Assembly: GCA_023014335.1 (NCBI GenBank) | Contig: JAECYW010000003.1 | Span: 3,286,001-3,350,000, forward strand | Direction of reading: 5' to 3' | DNA from: Galerina marginata | Taxonomy: Eukaryota > Basidiomycota > Agaricomycetes > Agaricales > Galerinaceae | Length of the DNA stretch: 64,000 nucleotides | Part shown: positions 45,325 to 57,345 of the stretch, one piece after another | How the letters are laid out: every line of letters begins with the position of its first letter | Numbering within the stretch: the stretch's first letter is position 1 | Translations under genes and position numbers: made by a program | Notes under the pieces: generated by a model | Seen by the model: the letters and a program-made list of their open reading frames with translations, nothing else | Databases searched by the model: none | What the model was told of the DNA's origin: nothing

Positions 45325-47049
45325 ATGGTGTTTTGTTTGGGTGATTGGGAGAATTGAAAGTTGAATGAAATGTATGTTGTCCTTGCTTGTAGTTTTTCTA
45401 TGTTGATGTTGATCCTGTTAAAATAGACTTTATCCTCGATTGTTGAAAGTTAATTCGCGCCGTCGTCGTCGTCGGTGATGTAGAAGAAGTAAAAGAGAAT
45501 TTGTGTCTATGTCTATCTTCCCATTTGTTCTAATCGTACTGTACCTCCTCTCGTTGCCATCCCTCGTCCTTCCTTCCCTTGCCTCTCGCGTTTTTACGCC
45601 TACGTCTTCACCAAATCCACTCCAATGTAACCCATCTCTTTCTCCTCGTTGAACGATTAGCATAACTACGGACTCCACCCAACACCTCCTATGGCGTTCC
45701 AGTGCCCTTGGCAGCCATCCATCCGTCCATCCAACCCCAACCCTCCTTTCTTCCCTTCCACTTTATATCCCTCCCGTTCCTTTCCTCGCTTCCCCTCGCT
45801 TCGATCTGCATCCTTAGCATCATCGCATCTGTCGCACCCCAGCTCTCAAAATCAACCAACCCATCAACCCAAAGCTGTTTCTGTTTCACCGTCCCGTTCA
45901 AATTACTATCTTTGTTCGTTGTCACTGCCCCTCGCCCGTCGTCCCTTTTAATCGCCTCTCGGCCACCCGTAGCTGATCATACATATATAGTAGTCGTACA
46001 GTACCGTACCTTGTGTCTTTTCGTTCTTTCTGATTCCTTGGTTGTGTCGAGGTTACATAGTCCACGCAAATACAATTGTATTCTATTATCTGCCCAGTCA
46101 CCGTCCGAGTCAACGACCGTCGACGTATATAATGATGTAAGTTCGCTTAGGTTCTTTGTGAATTGACGTCAAGGCAGGGTTCGGACTCCTGCAGGGCAGG
46201 CCTAGGGTTTGTGGAATTATCTTTTATTGCATTTTGATTCCATTTGCCACATGTCGCGATCGTGCTGATTCACTTTTTCACTAAGCACTTACGGAATAAT
46301 TTCCTTCTTTTGTTTCTCACTCCCTCTAGGGGCTTTTCAACCTGCCAGCTCGGAGTTGGGGGCAAAACGTGTTTCCAGTCGTGCACCACGCCACCAAAGC
46401 GACATCACGATCAACAGAGTGCAAAGGCTCCCTGAACGGGTAGGTTGCGAAGGCCCAATTTGCCAATTTGCCACGAGGGGGCTGCACGAGGCTACCGACC
46501 TTCGAATCCGGCCTAAAAATCTGTACAAACCCCGCCCCGCCATTTATCGGCGCACAGCTCGGCCAGAGCCAGTTAGGGCTCTAGGAGGCGGCATGCACCT
46601 TCTGTGTGGGGTGAAGAATGCATCTTTCGGCAGTATATCCTATCTCAGTCAGGTTCAGGGGGTTTCCATGCTTACGGAGATGGATTGGTACATTCAGGCC
46701 AAATTCAGGCTCTCGTACTTCCTGGCGCCGCCCAAGTGCCCAAATTCCACCTATCGGGTTAGCTCAAATAGGGCTACACAATATGAAAAAAACAGACCCT
46801 TATGGGAAGTACCCTTTTGAATGGCATCGGCGCTGGTGTGAACCTGGCGGCGCACAACCAACCGGACTCAGCGCTTAACGCTTTATGGGCTGTTCTTTCT
46901 GTCCGACCACCACCACCTAGCACCTTTTCTTCTCTTCTCTTCTCTCCTCCGCCGCCGCCGTGGTTCTCTTCTGTTCGTCTCGTCTGCCTGTCTGGCCACC
47001 CGAGCTCGTCCGCCCCGTCAGCGTTTATCCACAGAACGCCCCGGAGGCT
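45325..47049. other. Intergenic, promoter-like pyrimidine-rich stretches
   Basis: 45540-45960 is strongly C/T-rich with open frames only from composition. No domain was recognised in any frame to 46900. Just before the next gene (46920-46970) there is a CTTCT run followed by CCGCCGCCG, a typical basidiomycete promoter/leader. Confidence 0.5.
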
Positions 47050-48946
47050 ATGAGCGCAAGCCAGCGCGGCCGATCTGCCAGTGCGCCTCATAGTCGTCCG
47101 CCCACCAGTGCATCGACATACGCACCGTCCAGGCTTCGCCCCAACGACGACGACAGGCCGCACATCGCAGGCCCGGCGGAGTGTCTGTGCCCCGCGTGCC
47201 ACCTCAAGACGAACTTTTTCCCGAGAAGGCAGGACGGGAGGATCGTCCTCCCGCCGCCGAACCCGACGCGCCAGGCTGAGGGACAGCCACACGTGGTGGG
47301 TTCGAGCGTGTCGATGTCGATGTCGAGCCGTGAGTCAGGGGCAGGATTTTTGCGTTTGTGTTGAGGGCATTTTTTCTTATGGATGAGTGGGTGCAGATGG
47401 TGCTCGTGAAGCTCGAGAAGCAGAAGTGCCGATGCGTCGGCTGGACATTGGTGAAGGAACTTCGGCAGGATCTGGCCAACTCTCTGGTGTGTCTTGCGAC
47501 TTGCATTTTCTGTCTTACTGTTACGCTAAATTGACGCGTTTCTAAAGGACCTGGTGTTCCAGCTGGCGCACCCGAAGACTGGACACATCTTCCACCCCTC
47601 TTGCGCGACTTTGAGCTGCCCTGTACGTTTTCTCTCATCTTGTTCCGTGCCGCTGAATTCATATTTCCCGTGTGGAGACCTCATGGGGCGTGGTACGCCA
47701 CGAATGCCCCCGGCAGAAATTCATCCGAGTCGACCTGGTAAATACCAACACCGAGTCTTCATTCCTGGCACCAACGGTGTTTATTGGACCCTTTTTCTAG
47801 ATCGCGCGAAGCCCTCCAGGAAGAAGCCTTACGATGCGAAACCGCGTAGGAATCTTTGACTCATATTTATCATTTCATCTTATTGAAACAATGTATAGAG
47901 CGGCCCGAACCCTGGCCCAGAATTTCAAGCTCGGGATTTGACCAGATTCAGCCAGTGGGTCGTTCGAGGAGTCGCACAGGCGAGTACTATTTTTACGAGA
48001 TGCTGGTCGCGAATACACGCTGAACCTGATATCGTTGACGTCTTGACCTGACGATAGGTCCAGAATTTCCCAACCCCTACGCACAAATTACCTCACATCA
48101 ATCCGCTATACCGTCAAGTAAGCATGTCGACCTCTTTTTCTAGCAGACCAAGAAGGCCGACGTTCGTCCTGCTTGCTATTTTAGGCAGTGGGCGCCTTTC
48201 TTGGCCAGATCCCTACGAAAGCATTGTCGAAGAACCATTTCCGCAGCTCTTCAGATCTCCAGCTGGGCTTGGTGAGGCGATACTTCCGCAGGACCCTGAT
48301 TGATATTCTAATACCCCGCGCGTCAGGCAACCGGGAATTAAATCACTCCAACTCTTCAACACTTTCGCAGACTATTTCCTCGAGTCACGACAATGAAGTC
48401 CGTCCGCCAAGTAACCCATACCTTCGTGGCTTCATTGCCTCTTCGCGTGGCGACTTGCACCCGTCCCGGATCGAACAAGCCACGATGCCGCCACCCCCTC
48501 ACGGGGTACTCTCGTCTCGGGATTCGCCACGCGAGGTGAACATCACTAATCCTGAAGATCATCCCCACGTTATCCGATTTAATTCGCGCCACAACCCACA
48601 GCCAGATGCGTGGGTATCCCCGATTAACGTCGAGGATGCTGCTGGAGGTAAGGGTCCGCTCCTAACCGTCGCATCATTGATGAACGCCGCTCATTTAGAT
48701 GACCAATCCGCATCGCATGAGGGTTCATCCCAGCAACAGACCCACACTGGCGTGCTTCGGTTTCAAAACCCCGTGGTTCCCGAATCCCATGCTCCCGTCC
48801 CAGTCTCATCAAGGGAGCCGTCCGTTGTCCATGTAAAATGGGACTCTGAAAGGAAGCGCAGACAAGGATATTTTGCGCAAGAAGAAGGGGCAGAGAAATC
48901 TCCCTTCCGACATTACAACAAGACGGGTTGTGATTTTAATGGTTGA
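47050..48946 (+). CDS. Disordered Pro/Ser-rich protein, multi-exon, unknown
   Basis: Nine exons: 47050..47329, 47397..47486, 47548..47622, 47678..47737, 47801..47845, 47899..47979, 48058..48117, 48185..48271, 48327..48946, about 465 aa. All eight introns are phase 1, which supports the model because each border keeps the same frame. Intron 6 would use a GC donor (GCGAGT). A further 51-bp segment (48648-48698, GTAAGG...TTTAG, also phase 1) is in frame and may be a retained or optional intron. There is one CxxC (CLCPACH) near residue 40; the rest is low-complexity (SWPDPYESIVEEPFPQLF; SLMNAAHLDDQSAS) with a basic KRKRR-like motif near the end. No family recognised. Confidence 0.65.
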
Positions 48947-50114
48947 CATATAACCGTCATTCTCTCTCTTCATACTCATACTTATAGCATTGCAGGCCAT
49001 AAATGGTCGCACATAATCATTGAAATATTGACCACTTACCTACCTACTTACCTTACGGATCTTGTTTATTAGGTCAATTAATTTTCGGACTTCGATTTTG
49101 CAGTTGCATTTGATGGCCTGACCTCCGCTCGGATGACCTCCTCTGTGAGCTTGCATTCCTACGGCAAACACCCCGTCTCACTGCAACGAAATCAGGAACA
49201 CCACGACTACTCTAGTTGACAATTTCAATGGGCTGTGATGATCACGACCCGGCTTGGCTGCCCCGGTTTTTATCCCAAGGAATCAAATGGGGTTGGTTTG
49301 AAGACACCATTGCTGAGTCATGTCCATTGTTCGTGGATATGAAGGTGGAAGACAATGGTCGATTCAATGACTGCGCACTGTGCGATAAAGCAAGTCATAA
49401 ATTGCGAGCTCACGCTGTAATCTCTCGGTCCAATCGCTTTCAATATTCGTTGTCGAAATCTATCATACTATAATATAAACACTTGCTCTACCGGAATGCT
49501 CGACTGGTCGAATGAGAAAGAACTACTTACCAGTTTCAGCCGGTCCTGAGCATCAGTAACACAGATTCCTAGAGACTCTTCTTGTAGGCAGAACTGTTGA
49601 TCATGGTACTGCGAACAAAGACGGCCTCTGATTTGCCTGTGAAGTCCATACCTCCTAACCAGTGATTTACAATCAAACCCTGCATTGCATACCCGGTTCA
49701 TATCGATCTAGCGATATATGTAGGACCGACTTGTTCTCATACTTTGATTTCAGAAATACCCCTCCCCACTCCTGGGGGATTTCTTAAGGTAACTCAGTCA
49801 CTGTCTCAATCAAAGAGTACTTATGGTTGCTGGAGGCAATGATATGGATGTCGACGCAAACATTGCCAGGCATTTATAGTTACTAGTAAGATCATTTAAT
49901 GCTGGATAATTCACCGAAAGATGCATTTTACACGAAACCATGGCAAATGGTGTCTGAAGCTGAAGGGGGAAATCGGCTGAAATCGGCGACTATCAGTTGC
50001 GGTGCGCCACACAATTACTGAATTGTTGAGAACTTCCATAAGCGATTTTTTGTCGTGAGAACTAACCGCATTCATCCTAAATTGCTTCCGCCGAATCAGA
50101 CTCACAAGCATACA
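48947..50114. other. Intergenic, no gene supported
   Basis: A short frame at 49228-49473 (MGCDDHDPAWLPRFLSQGIK...) has no matching domain, intron or paralogue and is not called. The stretch ends where similarity to the left duplication arm begins. Confidence 0.5.
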
Positions 50115-50710
50115 TGAAACGGCGTCGTCGTCGACGCTTTCCTCCGCTTTGTCAAGCGCATCCGTAGAAATAGCGATACAAAGCAACTTCCCTTCTTCAG
50201 GGTTTATTACCATTACCACCTCAGGCGCTTCACCTACTCAACAAGCGCCCGTCTTGGATACCTCGTTACCACCATCCCAAACCTTCGAATCCGCCCCGCA
50301 AACATTCACGCCTGCGCCCTCTCAACGCAACACAACAAAAGCACCTCCAATCGCCGTCATTCTTGGTGTAGGAGTAGGCAGCGTCACATTTCTTCTGGTC
50401 GTTATACTACTGCTCTTGAAACGGAGGAGCACTGAAAATTCGGACTTTAACGCCAAGAATGCAAGTTGTACGTCCTTTTTCTTAACTCTCCATTTTTGAC
50501 CTGGCCTTCACAGAAATTACACAGTTTGGAGTAGATGGCCGAAGTTCCGGCTATCACTGCATTCCCGTTCATTCTTAGCCTGTCGGCCTACTCCGTTTCC
50601 ATTTGTTGAGAATTCCCCGCTCGTTCAACAGAGACTCCCGACTCAGAAACGTCTGGTGACGCTAGAGTTTATTATGGTGAAAGTCAAGTTTCAGCTCCCC
50701 CCTCCTTAGG
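50115..50710 (+). pseudogene. Truncated copy of the sandwich-TM gene (copy 2)
   Basis: It matches copy 1 from the Ser/Thr stalk onward: TFTPAPSQRNTTKAPPIAV, membrane helix LGVGVGSVTFLLVVILLLL, KRRS. The whole ectodomain and start are missing; sequence before about 50118 is unrelated. The tail has a frameshift that destroys the PPxY end. It is the distal part of the inverted duplication. Confidence 0.8.
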
Positions 50711-51005
50711 AAGACCCATGGTAATTATAATACATTTCTGTCCATGAGTGGGCAATACAATCATCTAATCACCGGTTGCACCGTTTACATGTACGGCATT
50801 CGAATTTCAAGCTGGACAGTGGAACACAGTTTATGTCCATATCTTTGCTGCTGTCGCGAATCTACGATAGACTCATAAAAGTTCGTCGGCCCCGGGGACC
50901 AAAATTAGGGGAAGCAAAATCGAAAACCCTGCCACTCTGCGTTTAGTTTCATGGAATTCCCAAAATATCGAAGTTGAAATGCAACAACAAAGAGGACGAT
51001 AAAAA

Positions 51006-51107
51006 TTCCTTCTAGCCGATTTGAACGACTGACCTCGTCATTATATCTTTTGGTTTCAAACAACAATACTACTAGTGACGCGCTCTATCCAACTGAGCTA
51101 AGAAGGA
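51006..51107 (-). tRNA. tRNA-Thr(AGU), intron-containing (duplicate)
   Basis: Mature sequence matches the gene at 39266-39362 in acceptor, D, anticodon (AGT) and T arms; only the intron differs (about 29 bases). The minus-strand TTTTT terminator is at 51001-51005. It appears functional. Confidence 0.92.
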
Positions 51108-51337
51108 TATAGAACTAGACATTGTGAATGTTCAGTCCGTTGTGCAGGCTTAAAAATGACAGGAATGTTGAATATCCAACCCCTGCGATAGAGGCATCAT
51201 CATGAGTCATCGGTGACAAATTAGGGGAAGTAAAGTAGAAAAAACTTGCCACTCTGCGTTCTGTTTCTTGGAATTCTTTAGCATCAATTTGCCATCAAAA
51301 TATCGAAGTTGAAAGAAATGTATTTAACAATTGAGAA

Positions 51338-51443
51338 GGGAATAGCTGTTTTGAACGACTGACCTGACCACGTCATTATACTCATTATATGGATAGGAGT
51401 CATACTGGTGACGCGCTCTATCCACCGGAGCTAAGAAGAAGGA
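51338..51443 (-). pseudogene. Decayed tRNA-Thr copy
   Basis: Clearly derived from the tRNA-Thr gene (GATAGAGCGCGTCAC, then AGTCGTTCAAAA). It has three extra bases after the acceptor 5' strand, C in place of the invariant U33, and a 3' acceptor strand that no longer pairs. Confidence 0.75.
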
Positions 51444-51812
51444 ACGTGTAGACTTCGCGAATGTTCAATCCGTTGTGCAGGCGTCAAAATCGCATGGAAG
51501 CATTACAATCCCATTCCGTACTTTTAATCTTGATATTAGCTCGTTCCTGTTGCTGAATATTATGTAGCAACCTGAGTAAAAAGGTCACATTGTAAAGAGC
51601 AGCACGTTTAGGGCGGTTTGGCGCTCAATATAAATCTAGCGCCGCGTGACTAACTTGAATTATATAAACGCCGCTTGATCGAAGCTGTGGCAACCACCTC
51701 TTGATCTCGTTCTCCTCTTACTAACAATTAAAGACGCTTTATAGCTCATCTGTGAGTCCTCCCTACGTCCAGTTGTCTACTTTAACAGAACAGTACCCAT
51801 ATATCCAGCACC

Positions 51813-52496
51813 ATGACATCCTTTGTGGCTCGCAGTCGGGTAGTTGTCACCAAAACCGAGTCAGAGCGGATGATCTCACAACCAGTCTTCTCAGACCTCC
51901 TGACGGACTACAACACAATCAAGAACACAGACATCCCGCCACCGCTCTGGGCGACGCTCGATGCGGATTACCGCGAGATGACAGGCCTGCCTGCTCCTCC
52001 TTCGCTGAATAGGATCGAAGGTCCAGGGCGGAGTGGCGTTGGCACCGAACAACCGTCCGATATCGGTGGCACCATCTTGAAGGCGGACGGAATACCTCTG
52101 CGGCGTGTTCCTCTCATTCGAGCCGCGAAGCATTTCACTGATGAGGACGACGATGAGGACGAGGACGAAGATACCCACAACGCTATCGTTGTACATTCGG
52201 TTCGTTCACTTAAAGACTTGAAAGAGGCAGCTGCGCGCCGCCGGGCGGCCAAGCCCACGCCCATGGCTATCGCGACGGATAAAGCTAAGGCGCGTGTTGC
52301 TGCAGCCCGGGAAGCACGTTCTGCGCAGATGGCGCGCATTGATGAATGGGGCGATGCCGTCGGTCAGCTCAATAGACAAAGAGACGAGGAGGTGGTTCGG
52401 ATCATGGTCGAGCAAGGAAGGATGTTGGCTGGATTCGGTGGGCAAGGGAGGATTGGGTATTGGAATGGCGATGTAGTGCAGGATGGAAAGGATTAA
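51813..52496 (+). CDS. Unknown protein, right copy of the duplicated gene
   Basis: 227 aa, paralogue of 38210-38944: the same N-terminus after residue 10, acidic run, Ala/Arg helix and coiled coil. The C-terminus stops about 20 residues early (ends GDVVQDGKD), so it has lost the acidic end of the left copy. The upstream leader keeps the GTGAGTCC intron-like element about 45 bp before the ATG. Promoter and frame conservation suggest it is still expressed, or was until recently. Confidence 0.65.
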   Translation: MTSFVARSRVVVTKTESERMISQPVFSDLLTDYNTIKNTDIPPPLWATLDADYREMTGLPAPPSLNRIEGPGRSGVGTEQPSDIGGTILKADGIPLRRVPLIRAAKHFTDEDDDEDEDEDTHNAIVVHSVRSLKDLKEAAARRRAAKPTPMAIATDKAKARVAAAREARSAQMARIDEWGDAVGQLNRQRDEEVVRIMVEQGRMLAGFGGQGRIGYWNGDVVQDGKD

Positions 52497-54261
52497 CCAA
52501 TGTACGATGCATGTCTCAAGGATTAGATGGATTAGCGCTCAACCACGGGCGTAAGCGGTTTGCATGTCAACAAACGGAATCATAGAAGTAAGGCGCCGTA
52601 CTGGTAGTATAACATTAGTTCATGCGGGTATCTTTTAGGCTAGCTTACAACGAATAGTATTAACCCACATCTTACTGTCTGCTTCAAATGAGCAATGCTA
52701 AAATATAGCCCTCGCTAGACGCGCTTTGTGTGCCTTACCTCCGCCGAGCCAGAGGCTGGGCAATGGCAGTCCCCCTAAAAGTCCCATTCCCTCGATCTGA
52801 ATGTTGGGGAAGACTCTTTCTAGTTTATCTTCAGGTCCACAAATTGTTGCTACTGTTTTAACGGCACTAGGCCGTCAAAATCCAGCAGCCGTCTACCCGG
52901 CTGCAAACTTTGGCCACTTCCTGGTGCAACTTGCAACTGTCCTCCTCGCATCTCTCCAGGTCGCAAAACCGATAAACGTTCACTTGGCACTCTCCTCGTC
53001 CTTGTTTATACTTGGTCCAATGCGAACAACGCCTTAGGGGCCCAAACTGAGATCGATCCGCAGGAGCTCGTCAATATCTCCCTCGTCCTCGGGTATTCGT
53101 TCATGAAGTTTGGCATTGGCGGTGAGAAGTGATTGGTCCGACCGTGCGCGCAATTTTAGCGAGAGAAGGATCGTAAACGGGACGTTCGGGACTGGGGAGA
53201 CTCGTGTTGTAGACCCGGGCACAGAGATGGGGAGAATTATAAGTGGAGATAGCAGGTAGGATACGAAATTCGAGGAAAAAGTGAAGCTCCGATATGGGTG
53301 CAGGGGGTATGTCGAGCAGTCCAGGTATAAGGATATCCACTTTACAGGCCTATTGTGTAGTAGAAAACGCTCTACTTGGCACAGATAATTGTTGAGAAGG
53401 AGTGGGAACCTTCCTGGCTCGCCGTACAGACTCTTTGCTTGACTCTGTCGCGTTCCCTAAAAGTTTCGACCAAGTTACTAGGTCATCGAGTACCAGAGAG
53501 TGCGATGTTTAGCAGCTTGATGTCATCGTCGGTTTGTCCTGGCCCTCCTGGAGTGCTATTTAGTACAATTAGGTCGACGTCCTTTAAATTTGAGGTAAAT
53601 CAAAACCTTGACACAAAAAAATTCAAGTACACCTCCAGTACACACCTTTGGAGCAGGCTTCAAGTCCATTTCGCGACAGTGCAGTAAATGCAGCCTGAAC
53701 AACCTGTTGAATTTCCGGGTACTTCAGTGGCGCCGCCATAGTTTGTTCCGGTATACATAAAGATGAGAGCCTGGTTGAGGACCTTCGCTATATACTTAAA
53801 CTGGAGGTTTTGAGTGTGTAAGTCAACAGAACTGCTGGAAAGAAAGCTCACTTTTGAATACTAAGTAGCAAGCTTGCATCGCAGTCGCAGAGCTTATAAT
53901 CTCACTCGAGTCATTGTGGTGGTCACTTCCAACAACATGATGCACTGCCACCGCGGCGGAGGACCAACTTAATTCGAGCAGAACGGCCCCAGCTACGACC
54001 ACCATGTCCACTCCTCCAGCAGCTTTGTGACCATTTCATGTCCTCGATCTTGTCCAGCTCCCAGAACATTCTGATCACTGGCAGGCAACTGATCGGCAAC
54101 AACATCAGAATTGAAAATTCGAAGGCTCTCAAAATGGTGGATCACCGAGTTCTTATTTTGCTTCGTTACCAATCTTTTTGTCCGTAGGACTTGAGTCTTG
54201 GTGTACCTCAGTCTTCGTCACCGAACAGCTTTAGGACCTCTACTTGATTTTCAACAGGAAG
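52497..54261. other. Intergenic, no gene recognised
   Basis: Short frames only. 52801-53037 is open with hydrophobic character (LVQLATVLLASLQV) but has no intron support or motif. The 3' end leads into an NLR relic whose N-terminus may be dispersed here. Confidence 0.45.
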
Positions 54262-54957
54262 GCTCGACCCTCCGAAATGTGCGCTTGACACCCGCGTTGC
54301 CATCATTGATGATATTTTGGATTGGGTATCAAAGGACGCCTCAATAACGTGGCTTTATGGCCCAACAGGAACCGGAAAATTAGCTTCTGCGGACAGTCGC
54401 TGAAATACGTCGGGAATATAAACATTAGGTGGCCACCTCTTTCTTTTCTCGAACTGCGACGAATCGAAGTGACAGTCGACTTTTGATCGCCACTCTAGCA
54501 GATCAACTCATGCTAGCCTTTCCATCAACTCGACGCTTCATTAGGGGAAGTCTAGAAGGGGACCCTACGATCTTCGAACGGACCAATGCCTCTTTGTTGA
54601 CCCCGTCAATCAACTTTCGCAAATCATGGTTGAGGATCTTATACACCCTGATTAACCAATCAGAAATCTCTGGGATGTATCACCCGTCCACGAACCTCGT
54701 GTTATTGACATCGAATGTCAGGATTCCAGGATGCAAAGCAATCTCCTAAGAACCATCAGCGAAGCACCAGAGCGTCTGAAACGCCGCCCACTTAAATTCC
54801 TGATTTCCTGCCGACCCGAGTCTCACATTCGCCACGTCTTCAACCACGACCTGACATTCCGGCGGCTTCACGTTAGAACTTTCAACCTATCGTCCGATAA
54901 CGTTGCTCACCACGACATCAAGGTATTCATATCCAAACCGTTCGACGAAATTATTTA
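54262..54957 (+). pseudogene. NACHT (NLR-like) NTPase relic
   Basis: Two pieces in order: ILDWVSKDASITWLYGPTGTGK, with a Walker A (GPTGTGK), and later LKFLISCRPESHIRHVF, the sensor-like end of a NACHT domain. Between them are HLFLFSNCDE-like and VIDIECQD-like pieces in different frames with stops. Agaricomycete NLR genes have this order after an N-terminal effector domain and before repeats; neither is visible here. Such proteins act in non-self recognition. This copy is dead by frameshifts, stops and a missing C-terminus. Confidence 0.75.
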
Positions 54958-55303
54958 AACGTAGGAGAATTCACTTTCCCGCCATCCTTTTCTCTTGCTT
55001 ATCTCGAAAAAGTCAACATGCTTATTGCCCAGATTGTAATATTTGCCACCGCCTGGGGTTCCGGTCGGGGCTTACTGTCTGTTTAGAACATTGATTGGTC
55101 GATCTTAAAAGTTCACAGGAATGGTTACCGTCGACTCGTAAATGAATACTGTCCCAGGACTCGGTTCAGTTGCTTATCCTCAGTCGAGTCAGCGTTCATG
55201 TTGGACCTTGAGGATGTTTGAAAGGCTTTTCATTTGCCTTCCAAGATGTTCCTGTGTCCGATTAGAACGGCATCCTATCTGGAGTTGTTTCCCATGAGGC
55301 CTC

Positions 55304-55309
55304 TATAAG
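55304..55309 (+). promoter_or_regulatory. TATA box of sandwich-TM copy 3
   Basis: GGCCTCTATAAGG occurs here; equivalent CCTCTATAA boxes lie before copies 4 and 5 (TATAA near 57275 and 62142). Each is about 65-75 bp from its ATG and is followed by a C/T-rich leader ending TATAGAAATG or CATAGAAATG. Confidence 0.75.
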
Positions 55310-55377
55310 GTTTCGCCCCGTTGGGCCAACCTTACCTGGTTTCGCCCTTTCCAACCTTTCTCCCAACGCCTATAGAA

Positions 55378-56347
55378 ATGGCTTTCATCCTTGATGACGG
55401 AGACCCTCACATTTCTTACTGGCCCGGTGGCTGGTTTCATGGAGTCAGTCAAGGCTACGAGTACAATGATACCGCAACAGGGAGCCATACAATAGGAGAC
55501 GTAGCATCACTAACATTCACTGGTAAGAGTGTCTCGCTTTTCGGAAACGAAATTTTTTGCTTTTCTGATGTACATACCCGAAGGCAAAAAAATCAGCGTT
55601 TGGGGTACACTTGGATCGACTGGAACGCCGGCTCCTACCTCCGTATACATCGTCGATAATTTGCCCGCGGTAACGTTCATACCCACTCTGCAGCCATGGA
55701 ACCAGTATCTTCAGATTTTCTTTCAGTCAGACGAGCTTTCGACTTCAACATCCCACACACTCATTATTAAAAATTTGGGCCGGGGCACCAATAATTCCAT
55801 CCTTTGGCTTGATTATATTCAAATCAGCCCTCCGGATTCGGTGGATGTCAATGCTGTATTTTTTTCGGCCACTACTCATTCTCTGTTAACTTCGTCAACT
55901 CCACCGCCTTCAACTCCATTGCCTTCAACTCCGCCGCCTTCAACGCCTTCAACACCTACACACAACATTATACCACCACCCGTTACAGCCAGCAGCACAC
56001 CTAAATGGAACAACCTTCCCGCGGGCGTCGTCGTCGGGGCAACCCTTGGCGGCCTTGCACTTCTGGCGATTTTTACTGTCATATTGGTGTTCTGTCTGAG
56101 GATGAAGAGCAAGGCCCGCAACAAACTTATAGGTGAGCGGTTTACCCGAATATCTAGGCTGGGTTTCCCGACGCTCCTTTCAGTACCGTACCAACTACCC
56201 CAAAATAGTTCGCAGTTCTCCTCGGTTGACTTTGGCAGACAACCACCTCAACCACCTCCATATCAGAGTTCTGTCAGTATCCCAGTTGCCCATGTGAGAG
56301 ATCACCTTCCATCATCCAAAATGTCCCCGATCAGCACCTTAGGCTGA
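55378..56347 (+). CDS. Sandwich-domain, single-TM protein with PPxY tail (copy 3)
   Basis: Exons 55378..55522, 55584..56132, 56184..56347 give about 285 aa; intron 2 (51 bp, GTGAGC...TTTCAG) is in frame and could be retained. Ectodomain landmarks: DDGDPHISYWPGGW, YNDTATGSHTIGDVASLTFTG, ISVWGT, VYIVDNLPAVTF, QIFFQSDELS, SHTLIIKN, LWLDYIQISPPDSV. A Pro/Ser/Thr stalk with TPPPSTP repeats follows, then the TM (VVVGATLGGLALLAIFTVIL), basic RMKSKAR and a tail with PPQPPPYQSS. Intron 1 sits in the same place as in copies 1, 4 and 5. There is no cleaved signal peptide, so the single helix probably acts as the anchor. Function unknown. Confidence 0.8.
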
Positions 56348-57345
56348 ATGATATGATAGAACGATGCATGATTTATTCGTATTCAGTCTGACCTATCATT
56401 GGAACCAGTCCACCAACTTGGTTCGCAATGAAGTGCGTACCATGAGGGTCCCCCATAATTCATAATCCATACCCCCCTGGCAAAACCCATAGGTTTTACC
56501 TATTATAATAGGCCAATACTAGATATAATGTTGTAAATTGCTGGTCAAAGAAATCCTTCCTTGCTATGATCATAGTATATGATGGGCCCACATTGGTCAC
56601 TTCCCGAATCCCAGGCTTAAATTTGCGAATTTAAACATATGAAGCACACTCAGTTGTGGTATAATAAACGTCTCACGACCGCCTTGATGTTGAATCCCTT
56701 GGTTTGACCAAAAATGCTGGGTACAACTTGGGACATGTCCACAGAAAATGAAGCGACGTGATAAGTTCTAGATGTTGTAATCCATATTCCCAAGTGACAC
56801 GGTGTAAAATATTTGTATTGGGTCGATCCATTCTCCAACCCAGCGTTACGATATTTGACAGGCTCTTCATTTGCCGTGATTCACGATTTCTTAGCCGAAT
56901 TCCAAGTCGTAATTGTATCTGTCGATCAGGCAGTGCCTTCGGCACAAAGCATAGCCTTATTGATGGCAATGCCAATGATGTTTCTGACCCACTCATTGGC
57001 ACTCAATCTCTTCACCAAAATTTTACCTGACTTATTTGTATACTACTAACCGTCCAAGTATTCATTGAAACCATTACCAGGTGTGGTTAATGAACTGCAT
57101 GAATCATTTGCTCTTCCCGAAAAGGGATCATATTTCCAAATATAGATTGATATCCGATCCTTACGCTGACAACCACTAAAGCTCATGCAAGGCGTTTCCT
57201 ATTGAACTTCGATGATGTTCCTGTATCCAATTAGAACAGCGCTCGTACTTGGGCTGATTCTCATAGGGCCTCTATAAGGTTTGACCCTGTCGTACCAGCC
57301 TTACTTCCTTTCCCTTTCCAACCTTTCTTCAGAGTGCCTATAGAA
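56348..57345. other. Intergenic: start of a duplicated block
   Basis: From about 56930 the sequence matches about 61840 onward (AAGCATAGCCTTAT, GAAAAGGGA, TTTCCAAATATAGATTGAT, TGACAACCAC), so the promoter region was duplicated with copies 4 and 5. Nothing coding is seen before that. Confidence 0.6.

Larger units (their letters stand above)
50118..52480. repeat. Inverted segmental duplication, right arm
   Basis: Opposite orientation to 38230-40245 with the same gene order. It is longer because an internal unit of about 310 bp holding tRNA-Thr was duplicated in tandem (about 50905-51215 and 51215-51530; both contain GCCACTCTGCGTT and AAAATATCGAAGTTGAAA). Confidence 0.8.

Noticed and set aside
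45702..46166. 154-codon frame in C/T-rich DNA
   Set aside because: Openness follows from low purine content; no domain, intron or conservation hint.
46356..46820. 154-codon frame before the disordered-protein gene
   Set aside because: No motif and it ends before the promoter-like tract of the next gene; composition unlike neighbouring exons.
48272..48303. Stop of the disordered-protein gene at 48303
   Set aside because: A good intron (GTGAGG...CGTCAG, 55 bp, phase 1) just before it joins to a long open exon to 48946, keeping the all-phase-1 pattern.
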